Of a stretch of 62,004 nucleotides of DNA, positions 9,169-17,267 are shown piece by piece. The translations under genes were made by a program, and so were the position numbers. Source of the stretch: an uncultured Geobacter sp. (lineage in GTDB: Bacteria; Desulfobacterota; Desulfuromonadia; Geobacterales; CAIOGM01); the NCBI GenBank assembly GCA_903857795.1, contig CAIOGM010000090.1, positions 1-62,004 on the forward strand, read 5' to 3'. The notes under the pieces are model-generated. The model did no database searches and had not been told where the DNA came from. It saw nothing but the letters and a program-made list of their open reading frames with translations. Numbering within the stretch: the first letter of the stretch is position 1; each line of letters starts with the position of its first letter.

Positions 9169-10031
9169 CCCTCCACCTCCTCCACCACGATGTCGCTGCT
9201 CACCATGTCACGCAGCTTCTGCTCAACGAATTTGGCCGTGTGCCCCGAGGAGTGGCAGCCGGCGCACGCCTTCCGGAAGGCGATCTGCACCACCGAACCG
9301 GCGATATCCACCAGTTCCAGGTCCCCGCCGTCGGCCCAGAGCTGGGGGCGAACCTCGTTCTCCAGCACCTCCTGGATGAGCTGCATTTTCCGGAGGTTGG
9401 TCAGCTTCTCCGGCTTCTTGGTGGCTACGACGGCCTTCTCGCCGAACACTTCGGCGATGATCTCCTTGATCTTGGGGATGCAACCGCCACAGGCGCCGCC
9501 GGCCTTGGTGAAGTGGGTCACCTGTTCGGCGGTGTGGAGCCGGTTCTGCTCGATGACCTTCTTGAGGAAGCCGTCGGTGAGGCCGAAGCATTTGCAGACC
9601 ACCTCCCCCTCCTGCTCGCCGTGAACATGATCATGGCCGTGACCGTGGGTGGGAACCGGCCCCCCCCGGTACTTGGCGATGGCGACCTCCAGTGCCTCCT
9701 GCCCCATGACCGAGCAGTGCATCTTCTCCTCGGGGAGTCCTCCCAGGAAATCAGCGATCTCCTTGTTGGTCACCTCCAGCGCCTCATCCAGGGTCTTCCC
9801 CTTGATCATCTCGGTGAGGGCAGAGGAGGAGGCGATGGCGCTGCCACAGCCGAAGGTCTGAAAGGTAGCTTCGACGATCCGCTCTTTGGCGTCATCGAGT
9901 TTTATGAAGAGTTTCAAGGCGTCGCCACAGGCGAGGCTTCCGACTTCACCCACTGCGTCTGCATCTGCTATGGCGCCCACATTACGCGGATTGAGAAAAT
10001 GTTCCTTGACCTTGTCAGTATAATCCCACAC
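9165..10031 (-). CDS. nifU: Fe-S cluster assembly scaffold NifU
   Basis: A 288-residue three-domain NifU. The N-terminal IscU-like scaffold (residues about 1-125) has Cys in SLACGDA, TFGCGSA and MHCSVMG. A His-rich linker (HGHGHDHVHG) follows. The central [2Fe-2S] BFD-like domain has CKCFG and GGACGGC. The C-terminal Nfu domain has CAGCHSSGHT, the usual CxxC. It assembles clusters from NifS sulfur and passes them to apoproteins. The start is GTG at 10031 with AGGAGG 8 nt upstream. The His-rich linker is longer than usual and could bind metal. Confidence 0.95.
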   Translation of the reverse strand: MWDYTDKVKEHFLNPRNVGAIADADAVGEVGSLACGDALKLFIKLDDAKERIVEATFQTFGCGSAIASSSALTEMIKGKTLDEALEVTNKEIADFLGGLPEEKMHCSVMGQEALEVAIAKYRGGPVPTHGHGHDHVHGEQEGEVVCKCFGLTDGFLKKVIEQNRLHTAEQVTHFTKAGGACGGCIPKIKEIIAEVFGEKAVVATKKPEKLTNLRKMQLIQEVLENEVRPQLWADGGDLELVDIAGSVVQIAFRKACAGCHSSGHTAKFVEQKLRDMVSSDIVVEEVEG

Positions 10032-10072
10032 GAGAGAACCTCCTGTTGCTAATTAGAGTATCGGACCGGGCA

Positions 10073-10101
10073 ACTATACCCAACCGTTTCTGTTTTGTCC
10101 A
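10073..10101 (-). promoter_or_regulatory. nifUS promoter with possible Rrf2-type site
   Basis: On the minus strand, TGGACA (10096-10101) and TATAGT (10073-10078) are 17 bp apart. The -10 box is embedded in GTATAGTTGCCCGGTCCGAT, which has the look of an IscR/Rrf2 operator. Repression by an Fe-S sensing regulator is an inference. Confidence 0.6.
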
Positions 10102-10135
10102 GCCTATAGTTTACCGGCTTCGTCGGGTATTGATA

Positions 10136-10876
10136 TCAGAGCTTCTTTTTCCCCTCGAAATTTCCCGTTGCCCAGTCGACCTGGGTCATTATCCCCCTTA
10201 AGATCGCCACCTCGCGGCTGTCCAACTCTGCCCGGGCGAAGATCCGGCGGAGGCTCCTCATGATGTGGGCCGGATTCTGGGGGTTGAGGAAGCCGATCTT
10301 CATCAGCACCTCCTCCATCTGACCGAAACAGATCTCCTGTTCGCCGCTGCTGGCCAGGCCCCTCGCCTCTTCGTCCAGGGTAAAGGTACCGGTGCGGGAG
10401 AAGAGCTCATAGCAGAAGATCAGCACCGCCTGGGAGAGGTTGAGGGAGCCGTACTCGTCGCCGGTGGGGATGGTGGCGTTCCAGCGGCAGAGTGAGACCT
10501 CTTCCGTGGTGAGGCCGCTGTCCTCCCGGCCGAAGACCAGGGCGGCCCGTTTGGTAGCCAGGAGGGGGAGGAGCCGCTCCGCCGCCTCGCCGGCGGTCAT
10601 CACCTCCTGCCGGTATTTGCCATGGCGTCGGGTGGTGGCGATGGAGAGCTCCGTATCGGCCAGGGCCTCGGCCAGGCTCTCGAAATGCTCCGCCGTGCCG
10701 AGGAGCTCCCGGGCCGAGACGGAGAACTTCACCGCATCGGGATGATCGATACGGCACCCCTTCACCACCCGTAAGCGGGTGATCCCCATGTTTTTCATGG
10801 CGCGACAGACCATCCCCACGTTGCCGGGGTGTTGGGGTTCCACCAGGACGATGGCGATATTGTCAAAATAATTCAT
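10136..10876 (-). CDS. TrmJ-type tRNA/rRNA 2'-O-methyltransferase
   Basis: A SPOUT methyltransferase of about 246 residues. The N-terminal motif PQHPGNVGMVCRAMKNMG, the FGREDSGLT motif and the C-terminal LNLSQAV form the knotted SAM-binding site of the TrmJ/LasT branch, which methylates ribose 2'-OH, typically at tRNA position 32. I chose ATG 10876 over longer frames because it overlaps the dedA stop by 4 bp (ATGA) and begins the conserved core. The C-terminal extension (about 80 residues) fits TrmJ dimers. Exact substrate unproven. Confidence 0.88.
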   Translation of the reverse strand: MNYFDNIAIVLVEPQHPGNVGMVCRAMKNMGITRLRVVKGCRIDHPDAVKFSVSARELLGTAEHFESLAEALADTELSIATTRRHGKYRQEVMTAGEAAERLLPLLATKRAALVFGREDSGLTTEEVSLCRWNATIPTGDEYGSLNLSQAVLIFCYELFSRTGTFTLDEEARGLASSGEQEICFGQMEEVLMKIGFLNPQNPAHIMRSLRRIFARAELDSREVAILRGIMTQVDWATGNFEGKKKL

Positions 10877-11490
10877 GATAGGTGACGCTCCTTCATCCGC
10901 CGGAGTCGGGCCCGGGCCGGCCGACGCCGCCACCAGGAGTGGACGAAGTGGGAGAGCCAGATGCAGGCGATGAGCCCGGCAAGGGTGCTGATAAGATACC
11001 GTTCGTAATGCTTCGCATCGGCCACCAGCGACGCCCCGGCGCCGAAGAAGTAGCCTACCAGGGAGAAGATGACCGCCCAGGACAGGGCGCTCAAGGCGTT
11101 CAGCCAGAGGAACTTCCGGGAGGGGAAGGTGGTCATCCCGAGGATGATGGGGAGGACGATCCGGAAGCCGTAGGTGTAGCGGGAGACAAAGGCGACGAAG
11201 TTCCCGTACCGCTCTATAAGCCTGAGCGCCTTGCGGAACTTCCGTGCCAGGAAATGGGAGTGGCCGAGTAGGAAATCCCCCTTGAGCCGCCCCAGATAGA
11301 AATAGAACTGATCACCGAAGAACGCCCCGGCGCAGGAGGTGGCGATGATCCCGGGGAGGGTGAAGTACCCCTGATAGGCGAAGAACCCGGCCAGGATCAG
11401 TCCGGCCTCCCCTTCCAGGAAGGTCCAGATGAAGAGAACCCAGTAGCCGTGGAGCTGGAGATTATCACGAAGAAACTGGTGAAGGTGCAC
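10873..11490 (-). CDS. DedA-family membrane protein
   Basis: A 205-residue inner-membrane protein with about five hydrophobic segments. It has the family features FLEGEAGLILAGFFA near the start, FYLGRLKG, and SRYTYGFRIVLPIILGMTTF with the conserved arginines of the central re-entrant region. DedA/VTT proteins flip polyprenyl or phospholipid carriers across the membrane. The gene is coupled to the downstream methyltransferase by a 4-bp overlap. A basic C-terminal tail (WWRRRPARARLRR) is cytoplasmic by the positive-inside rule. Confidence 0.9.
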   Translation of the reverse strand: MHLHQFLRDNLQLHGYWVLFIWTFLEGEAGLILAGFFAYQGYFTLPGIIATSCAGAFFGDQFYFYLGRLKGDFLLGHSHFLARKFRKALRLIERYGNFVAFVSRYTYGFRIVLPIILGMTTFPSRKFLWLNALSALSWAVIFSLVGYFFGAGASLVADAKHYERYLISTLAGLIACIWLSHFVHSWWRRRPARARLRRMKERHLS

Positions 11491-11590
11491 GGATGGGGCG
11501 CTCCGTAAAGGGTAAGGCGTTGAGAAAACAGTCTACCACGGAAACACATTTACTCAGTGCCAAAGATGGCAACTTACTGATTTCATGGCA

Positions 11591-11632
11591 CTCTCCCCCT
11601 CACCCTAACCCTCCCCCGCCAAGGGGGAGGGA
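11591..11632 (-). repeat. CTCACCCTAACCC-type palindromic extragenic element
   Basis: CCTCACCCTAACCCTCCCCC followed by GCCAAGGGGGAGGG forms a hairpin (CTCCCCC...GGGGGAG). This sequence type is widespread between genes in many proteobacteria. Here it supplies the last codons and stop of rsmA, giving the tail PSPLAGEG. A shorter relative (CTCACCCCTACCCTCTCCC) lies at about 60956-60974, after the histidine kinase. Confidence 0.7.
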
Positions 11633-12471
11633 ACGTTATCGAGTGCCTGGAAAAAGGGATTGCCCTGAAGCGCGCAGGAAAGCCGGGCGAACTCCTCCAG
11701 GGAGAGGGTCTCCCCCCGGCGGCCGGGATCGATGCCACAGTGATCCAATGTGCTGCGGAGCTGGACGTCGTCGGCAGCGAACTGCCCCTTGAGACAGTTC
11801 CAGAGGGTCTTGCGCCGGTTGCCGAAGGAGGCCTTCACCAGACGCCGAAAGAACGGTTCATCCCCCACGTGAAAACGGGGCGCCGGCAACGGGCGGAGCC
11901 GGAGGATGGCCGAATGGACCTTCGGTGCCGGGTGAAACGATCCCGGCTTCACGGTGAAGGCCACGTCCACGTCGCAGTGGAGCTGGCAGAAGACCGAGAG
12001 GATTCCGTACTCCTTCTCGTCCGGTCCCGAGGCGATCCGCTCCGCCACCTCCTTCTGGAGCATGAGGGTGAGGCCGGAGAAGAGCGGCATCCGGTCCAGG
12101 AGGAGAAAGAGGACCTGGGAGGAGATGTTGTAGGGGAGATTGGCCACCACCCGCCATGGAGCGGGAGCGCGGCCAAGCAGGAGCTGGTCAAGATCACAGC
12201 CGAGCACGTCGGCGGAGATGATCTCTACCCGCTCATCGCCGGCAAATTCGGCGCTCAGGTGCCGGACCAGATCCCGGTCCACCTCCACCGCCACCACCCG
12301 GCCGGCGGCCCCGGCCAGGAGCCGGGTCAGCGCCCCCCTTCCGGGACCGATCTCCAGCACCGGCTCACCGGAGCGGATCCCCGCCGCCGTGACGATGCGG
12401 GTCAGGACGTTCTGGTCGGTGAGGAAGTTCTGGCCGAACCGTTTGCGCGGAGGGGGAAACGGCCCGGTCAT
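11605..12471 (-). CDS. rsmA: 16S rRNA A1518/A1519 dimethyltransferase
   Basis: A 288-residue KsgA/RsmA. The start has KRFGQNFLTD; SAM binding is LEIGPGRGALT (motif I); the catalytic NLPYN follows. The enzyme makes four methylations on two adjacent adenines late in small-subunit maturation. ATG 12471 overlaps the tsaD stop as ATGA and is preferred to an in-frame GTG at 12480. The last residues (PSPLAGEG) come from an extragenic repeat element, so the natural C-terminus was probably a few residues different in the ancestor. Confidence 0.95.
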   Translation of the reverse strand: MTGPFPPPRKRFGQNFLTDQNVLTRIVTAAGIRSGEPVLEIGPGRGALTRLLAGAAGRVVAVEVDRDLVRHLSAEFAGDERVEIISADVLGCDLDQLLLGRAPAPWRVVANLPYNISSQVLFLLLDRMPLFSGLTLMLQKEVAERIASGPDEKEYGILSVFCQLHCDVDVAFTVKPGSFHPAPKVHSAILRLRPLPAPRFHVGDEPFFRRLVKASFGNRRKTLWNCLKGQFAADDVQLRSTLDHCGIDPGRRGETLSLEEFARLSCALQGNPFFQALDNVPSPLAGEG

Positions 12472-13499
12472 TGGAGCCACCGGTGCGCGGCCGCCAGAGG
12501 CAAGGGCCAGGAGGCCACCGCATCCAGGGTGAGATTGTCGGTGAGCCTCTGTTCCAGATAGAAATCGCCGGGGACGGCGATCATGGCGGCGTTGTCGGTG
12601 CAGAGGATGGGTGACGGGATGAAGAGTTCGACCCCCTTAGCGGCCGCAAGCCCGGCCATGCCGCCCCGCAGTCCGCTGTTGCAGGCCACCCCGCCGGCCA
12701 CCACCAGCCGCGAGAGCCCCTCGGCCTCCAGGGCCGCGGCCGTCTTTGCCACGAGGACGTCGGTCACCGCTGCCTGGAACGAGGCGCAGAGATCGCGAAG
12801 CGGCTGCCCCTCCTTCACCTGCTCCCCCTCCTTCCGGACCAGGGTGGCCACGGCCGTCTTGAGACCGCTGAAACTGAAGTTGCAGCTCCCGTCATGGAAG
12901 AGCGGTCGGGGGAGCGGGTAGCGCTTGGGGTCCCCCTCCCCTGCCAGACGGTCGATGACCATCCCCCCCGGATAGCCGAGCCCCAGCAGGGTGGCGCTCT
13001 TGTCAAACGCCTCGCCGGCGGCGTCGTCCAGGGTCTGCCCCAACTGGCGGTAGCGGCCGATGCCGTCCACCCGGTAGAGGTGGGTATGGCCACCGGAGAC
13101 CACCAGGGCCAGGAAGGGAAAGGGGGCCGGCCGCTCCAGGAAGCAGGCGAGGAGATGCCCCTCGATATGATGCACCCCCACGAAGGGGAGGTTGCGGACC
13201 GAGGCGATCCCTTTTGCCGTGGAGAGCCCCACCAGGAGCGCCCCCACCAGCCCCGGCCCCTTGGTGGCCACGACCCCCTGGATATCGTCCAGGGTGACCG
13301 CCGCCTGCCGCAGGGCCTCTCCGATGACCGGAATCACCGCCTCCAGGTGCTGGCGCGAGGCGATCTCCGGCACCACCCCGCCGTACTCCGCGTGGATCGC
13401 CACCTGGGAAGAGATCACATTGCTGAGAATCTCCCGCCCATCCCGCACCACCGCCGCGGCGGTCTCGTCACATGATGTTTCAATCGCTAGGGTAAGCAT
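12468..13499 (-). CDS. tsaD: tRNA N6-adenosine threonylcarbamoyltransferase
   Basis: A 343-residue ASKHA-fold enzyme that transfers threonylcarbamoyl to A37 of ANN-decoding tRNAs, with TsaB and TsaE. It has IETSCDETAAA, HHIEGHL (the iron-binding HxxxH), VVSGGHT, and VAGGVACN. The ATG at 13499 has no Shine-Dalgarno: only the edge of a 7-bp repeat array (ending CCGGACCTT) precedes it. The gene is essential in most bacteria, so its leader evidently tolerates, or uses, this array. It is translationally coupled to rsmA downstream. Confidence 0.97.
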   Translation of the reverse strand: MLTLAIETSCDETAAAVVRDGREILSNVISSQVAIHAEYGGVVPEIASRQHLEAVIPVIGEALRQAAVTLDDIQGVVATKGPGLVGALLVGLSTAKGIASVRNLPFVGVHHIEGHLLACFLERPAPFPFLALVVSGGHTHLYRVDGIGRYRQLGQTLDDAAGEAFDKSATLLGLGYPGGMVIDRLAGEGDPKRYPLPRPLFHDGSCNFSFSGLKTAVATLVRKEGEQVKEGQPLRDLCASFQAAVTDVLVAKTAAALEAEGLSRLVVAGGVACNSGLRGGMAGLAAAKGVELFIPSPILCTDNAAMIAVPGDFYLEQRLTDNLTLDAVASWPLPLAAAHRWLQ

Positions 13500-13500
13500 A

Positions 13501-13626
13501 AGGTCCGGGTTCTAGGTTCGGGGTTCCAGGTTCTAGGTTCTAGGTTCAATGTTCTATGTTCAATGTTCTATGTTCAATGTTCTATGTTAAGGGTTCAATG
13601 TTCGGGGTTCAATGTTCGGAGTTCAC
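13501..13626 (+). repeat. Heptanucleotide array A (GGTTCTA-type), 18 units
   Basis: Eighteen consecutive 7-bp units in strict register from 13501, among them GGTTCTA, GGTTCAA, TGTTCTA, TGTTCAA and TGTTCGG. The core GTTC is nearly invariant and positions 1, 6 and 7 vary. It begins 2 bp upstream of the tsaD start codon and so forms the tsaD leader. A second array of the same family in opposite orientation lies 85 bp away. Confidence 0.95.
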
Positions 13627-13634
13627 AGGTTCAA

Positions 13635-13657
13635 GGTTACATATTGTAGTTGTAACC
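13635..13657. promoter_or_regulatory. Inverted repeat between the two heptamer arrays
   Basis: GGTTACA and TGTAACC form a perfect 7-bp inverted repeat with a 9-bp centre, in the unique sequence between the arrays. It is either an operator or part of the stem-loop the arrays could form. The tsaD promoter should lie in this interval. Confidence 0.4.
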
Positions 13658-13710
13658 AGAACCGGTTAAGATAAAACATGGGTCACAGGTTCCATAAAAA
13701 TTGCCTTACA

Positions 13711-13780
13711 ACCCTGAACCTAGAACCTAGAACCTAGAACCTAGAACCTAGAACCCTGAACCTCGAACCTTGAACCTCGC
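13711..13780 (-). repeat. Heptanucleotide array B, 10 units, inverted to A
   Basis: Ten 7-bp units (ACCTAGA five times in a row, plus ACCCTGA, ACCTCGA, ACCTTGA), the reverse complement of the array A unit. It ends 1 bp from the stop codon of the PhoH gene. Together A and B can pair over most of the intergenic region. Confidence 0.95.
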
Positions 13781-13781
13781 T

Positions 13782-15098
13782 TTACAACAGATTCGCCGCC
13801 AGTTCCGCCAATTCGGAGCGCTCCCCCTTGGTCATGAAGATATGACCGGAGATCTGCTGCTCCTTGAACCGCTCCACCACGTAGGTGAGGCCGTTGCTGG
13901 AGGCGTCCACGTAGGGGTTGTCGATCTGGAACGGGTCGCCGGTGAGGACGATCTTGGTCCCCTCCCCGGCCCGGGTGATGATGGTCTTGATCTCGTGGGG
14001 GGTGAGATTCTGGGCCTCGTCCACGATGAGGAACTGGTTGGGGATGGAGCGCCCCCGGATATAGGTGAGCGCCTCGATCTCCAGAATCCCCATGTTCATC
14101 AGCTCCCGGTACCCCTTGCTGTGCCGCTTCTCCCCGTCGTGCCCCGCCAGGAGGAGCTCCACGTTGTCGAAGATCGGCTGCATCCAGGGGGCCAGCTTCT
14201 CCTCCATATCACCGGGGAGAAAGCCGATATCCCTCCCCATGGGAAAGACCGGCCGGGAGACCAGAAGCCGGGTATAGACGTTCTCCTCGGCCACCTTCTG
14301 CAGTCCGGTGGCAATGGCCAGGAGGGTCTTGCCGGTCCCCGCCTTCCCCACCAGGGTGACCAGCTTGACCGAATCGTCCAGCAGCGCATCCAGGGCAAAG
14401 GACTGCTCCTTGTTGCGTGAGGTGATCCCCCAGATCCCCTCACGGGGAGGAATCTGTATCAGCGGAACCATCCGCCCCTGCTTGAGGTCGTTGCGGCAGA
14501 TGGCGGTGTGGCTGGGGTTGGCCTCGTCGGTCAGCACCACGTACTGGTTGGGGAGCAGCCCTTCCAGAGGCTCGAGCCACCCCTGATTGTTGAAGCGGTC
14601 GATGGTTACGGGATCGCCGGACTTCTCCACGAACCCGGTGTAGAGGTCCTGAATCTCCACCTTGTCCGATTCGTAATCCTGGGCCACCAGCCCCAGGGTA
14701 TCGGCCTTGATCCGGAGATTGGTGTCCTTGGTGACGAAGATGACTGCGATTCCGGCGTTCTTCAGCTTGATGGCCACCGCCAGGATCCGGTTGTCCCCCC
14801 GCTCCTCCCGGAGTTCGTGGGGGAGCCCCTTCATCTGCGACTCCTCGTACATCTCCACCCGGAGGGCGCCCCCTCCTTCCAGGAGCACCCCGGAGGCCAG
14901 GGACCCCTTCTTCCGGAGGGCGTCGAGGATACGGGAGAACTGGCGGGCGTTACGGCCGGTCTCGTTCATATCCTTCTTGAACCGGTCGATCTCCTCGATG
15001 ACCGTCATGGGGATGACCAGGTTGTTGTCCTGAAACTTGAAGACGGCCTGGGGATCATAGAGGAGGACGTTGGTGTCGAGCACAAAGTTTTTGATCAC
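13782..15098 (-). CDS. PIN-domain PhoH-family ATPase (YlaK/PhoH2 type)
   Basis: A 438-residue two-domain protein. The N-terminal PIN nuclease domain (NFVLDTNVLLYD, EIDRFK, VTKDTNLRIKAD) is fused to a PhoH ATPase with Walker A VGKAGTGKT and Walker B FLIVDEAQN. PhoH2 proteins are RNA helicase-nucleases. The GTG at 15098 is chosen because AAGAGGAG lies 9 nt upstream; the longer frame runs back into the neighbouring gene. It lies 25 bp after the cysteine desulfurase stop, so they are probably co-transcribed. Confidence 0.93.
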   Translation of the reverse strand: MIKNFVLDTNVLLYDPQAVFKFQDNNLVIPMTVIEEIDRFKKDMNETGRNARQFSRILDALRKKGSLASGVLLEGGGALRVEMYEESQMKGLPHELREERGDNRILAVAIKLKNAGIAVIFVTKDTNLRIKADTLGLVAQDYESDKVEIQDLYTGFVEKSGDPVTIDRFNNQGWLEPLEGLLPNQYVVLTDEANPSHTAICRNDLKQGRMVPLIQIPPREGIWGITSRNKEQSFALDALLDDSVKLVTLVGKAGTGKTLLAIATGLQKVAEENVYTRLLVSRPVFPMGRDIGFLPGDMEEKLAPWMQPIFDNVELLLAGHDGEKRHSKGYRELMNMGILEIEALTYIRGRSIPNQFLIVDEAQNLTPHEIKTIITRAGEGTKIVLTGDPFQIDNPYVDASSNGLTYVVERFKEQQISGHIFMTKGERSELAELAANLL

Positions 15099-15123
15099 GG
15101 GAGACTCCTCTTGGATGTGATGG

Positions 15124-16263
15124 TTACGCGTGCAGGATGGCAGCCAGGGCATGGAGGATGGCGGCGATATCCGCCTCGCTGCTGAAAAACCCGGGACTGA
15201 CCCGAATGGTGCCGTGAGGATAGGTCCCGATGGTGCGATGGGCGTCCGGTGCGCAGTGGAGGCCGACCCGGACCGCGATGTCGAACTCCCGGTCGAGACG
15301 ATAGCCCACCGTCGACGGATCCTGACCGTCCAGGGAGAGAGAGACCACCCCCCCCTGCAGTTCCGGATCTGCCGGTCCGTGGATGGTCACACCGGGAATC
15401 GCCCGGAGCCCCTCAAAGAGCAGTCGGGTAAGCCCCTGCTCGTGGCGGCGAATCTGATCTACACCGCGACCCAGGACGACCTCAACCCCTGCGGAGAGCC
15501 CGGCGATACCGGGGGTATTGGCGGTGCCGCTCTCGTACCGCTCCGGAGAGGAGCCGGGCTGTTCCGGCCCCGACGAGGAGCCCCCGGTCCCCCCCACCAG
15601 AAGCGGGGTCAGCTCCAGGCCGGGAGCGATGTAGAGGAAGCCGGTACCCGGGGGACCAAGGAGCCCCTTGTGTCCCGGTGCGGCCAGGAGGTCCACGGAG
15701 AGCTCGTTCACATCCAGGGGGAGAGCCCCCGCGCTCTGTGCCGCATCCAGGAGAAAGAGGATGCCACGGCTCCGGGCCAGGAGGCCGATGGCGGCCACCG
15801 GCTGAATGATCCCGGTGACATTGGAGCAGTGAGAGAGGGCGATGAGCCGGGTCTCGGGGCGAAGCGCCGCGGTCAGCTCGGCGAGATCCAGGAGACCGCT
15901 CCGGTCGCAGGAGACCCTGGTGACCGACACCCCTCCCTGGGAGGCCCGATGGAGGGGACGTGCCAGGGAGTTGTGCTCCATGGTCGTGGAGACCACATGG
16001 TCCCCCGGCCTCAGGAGCCCCGAAACAGCCAGGTTCAGCGACTCGGTGGCGCTGTGGGTGAAGACGATCCGTGATGAATCCGCCACGTTGAGCAGCGAGG
16101 CGAGCCGCTCCCGCGCCAGGAAGACCATCCGGTTGGCCCCCATCCCCTGCCGGTGGCTCCCCCGGCCGGTGCCGGTCCCCACGTCGGTGAGAAAGGAGGT
16201 CATGGCGGCGATGACCTCAGGCGGTTTGGGATGGGAGGTGGCGGCGTTGTCCAGATATATCAT
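15124..16263 (-). CDS. Cysteine desulfurase/selenocysteine lyase-like
   Basis: A 379-residue class V aminotransferase of the cysteine desulfurase family called TIGR01977, distinct from the NifS copy at 8-9 kb. It has IYLDNAATS, the PLP lysine in APGHKGLLGP, and the catalytic cysteine in VGLHCAPDAH. The short loop around the cysteine is of the SufS/CsdA type. Its physiological sulfur acceptor cannot be told from context; the downstream gene is PhoH. It may serve tRNA thiolation or selenium delivery. The C-terminus has a small duplication, AAILHALAAILHA. Confidence 0.88.
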   Translation of the reverse strand: MIYLDNAATSHPKPPEVIAAMTSFLTDVGTGTGRGSHRQGMGANRMVFLARERLASLLNVADSSRIVFTHSATESLNLAVSGLLRPGDHVVSTTMEHNSLARPLHRASQGGVSVTRVSCDRSGLLDLAELTAALRPETRLIALSHCSNVTGIIQPVAAIGLLARSRGILFLLDAAQSAGALPLDVNELSVDLLAAPGHKGLLGPPGTGFLYIAPGLELTPLLVGGTGGSSSGPEQPGSSPERYESGTANTPGIAGLSAGVEVVLGRGVDQIRRHEQGLTRLLFEGLRAIPGVTIHGPADPELQGGVVSLSLDGQDPSTVGYRLDREFDIAVRVGLHCAPDAHRTIGTYPHGTIRVSPGFFSSEADIAAILHALAAILHA

Positions 16264-16449
16264 GAGAAGGGCACGGTATCACGTTTCCCGCGAGATTTCC
16301 ACGTGGTTTTCCTCCGGCTATTCCCAAGCGATGACGAACCACCGGGAGAGTGCCGGAAAAACCTGTAATTTCTCGTCAGTCATGCTATCCTCTCCGCCGG
16401 GCCGCTCCTGGCGCCGGCGTTCAACATCGTAAAAATCGAAAGGACAATC

Positions 16450-16740
16450 ATGACTCCGTTGACCGTAGTAGCAAAACTCGTCGCAAAGAAGGGATCCATC
16501 GAACAGGTCAAGGGGGAGCTGCTCAAGCTCATCGCCCCCACACGGGAAGAGGCAGGATGCCTGGAGTACCGACTCCACCAGGACCGGGACAATCCGGCCC
16601 TGTTCATCTTCTTCGAGAACTGGGAGAGCGAGTCCGCCCTGGAACGGCACATGAATTCGGCACATTTCACGAACTATGTGGTCGCCATGGAGGGGCTGCT
16701 GGAAGAGAAGGCGGTGCAGTTGATGACCGCCATCGTATAG
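16450..16740 (+). CDS. Antibiotic biosynthesis monooxygenase-like (YgiN type)
   Basis: A 96-residue ABM-fold dimeric alpha/beta barrel protein. The typical pattern is an N-terminal strand LTVVAKLVAKKG, a central CLEYRLHQDRDNP, then FFENWES, followed by HMNSAHF. Members are quinol monooxygenases or haem-type oxygenases acting without a cofactor, but many have no known substrate. AAAGGA lies just upstream of the ATG. First of three plus-strand genes. Confidence 0.85.
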   Translation: MTPLTVVAKLVAKKGSIEQVKGELLKLIAPTREEAGCLEYRLHQDRDNPALFIFFENWESESALERHMNSAHFTNYVVAMEGLLEEKAVQLMTAIV

Positions 16741-16802
16741 CCTGTAAACCGGGAGAAGCTCCGCACCTGCAACCGACTTAGACAAAAGAAGGGATAGCTT
16801 TA

Positions 16803-17267
16803 ATGAAGATCTGGATCGATGCCGACGCCTGCCCGCGGATAATCAAGGAGATCGTCTTTCGCGCCTCCCAGCGGCTCAAGCTGCCGGTCATCCTGGTGGC
16901 GAACAAGAGCCTGGCCAAGCACAACAGCAGCCTGGTCTCCTCCGTGGTCGTGGCCCACGGCTCGGATGTGGCCGACGACCATATCGCCGAACAGGCCGCA
17001 TCCGATGACCTGGTGATCACCGCCGACATCCCCCTGGCCGCCCGGATCGTGGCCAAGGGGGGGATCGCTCTGGACCCCCGCGGAGAGCTCTACACCGAAG
17101 AGAATGTGGGGGAGCGGCTTGCCATGCGTGACCTGATGACGGAACTCCGTTCGGGGGGATTGATCCAGGGGGGGCCGGCCCAGCTGGGGCTCACCGATCG
17201 ACAACGTTTTGCCTCGTCTCTCGACCGCACGCTGACGCTCATGCTGCGGGGAAAGCGACCGGAATAG
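16803..17267 (+). CDS. YaiI/YqxD family protein (DUF188)
   Basis: A 154-residue protein of the conserved YaiI/YqxD family. It starts IWIDADACP, with the two aspartates of a PIN-like nuclease fold, and later has [13 protein letters not shown] and [11 protein letters not shown]. The family is predicted to be a metal-dependent nuclease, but no role is established. The stop codon abuts the ATG of the next gene, so the two form one unit. Confidence 0.9.
   Translation: MKIWIDADACPRIIKEIVFRASQRLKLPVILVANKSLAKHNSSLVSSVVVAHGSDVADDHIAEQAASDDLVITADIPLAARIVAKGGIALDPRGELYTEENVGERLAMRDLMTELRSGGLIQGGPAQLGLTDRQRFASSLDRTLTLMLRGKRPE

Noticed and set aside
7999-10031. Nitrogen fixation cluster
   Set aside because: Only nifU and nifS are present; no nifHDK, nifB or regulators are nearby.
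7870-10052. Long plus-strand frames opposite nifS and nifU
   Set aside because: They mirror the codon structure of the minus-strand genes and match no protein family I can recognise.
13501-13780. CRISPR array
   Set aside because: Units are 7 bp in direct tandem with no spacers and no cas genes.
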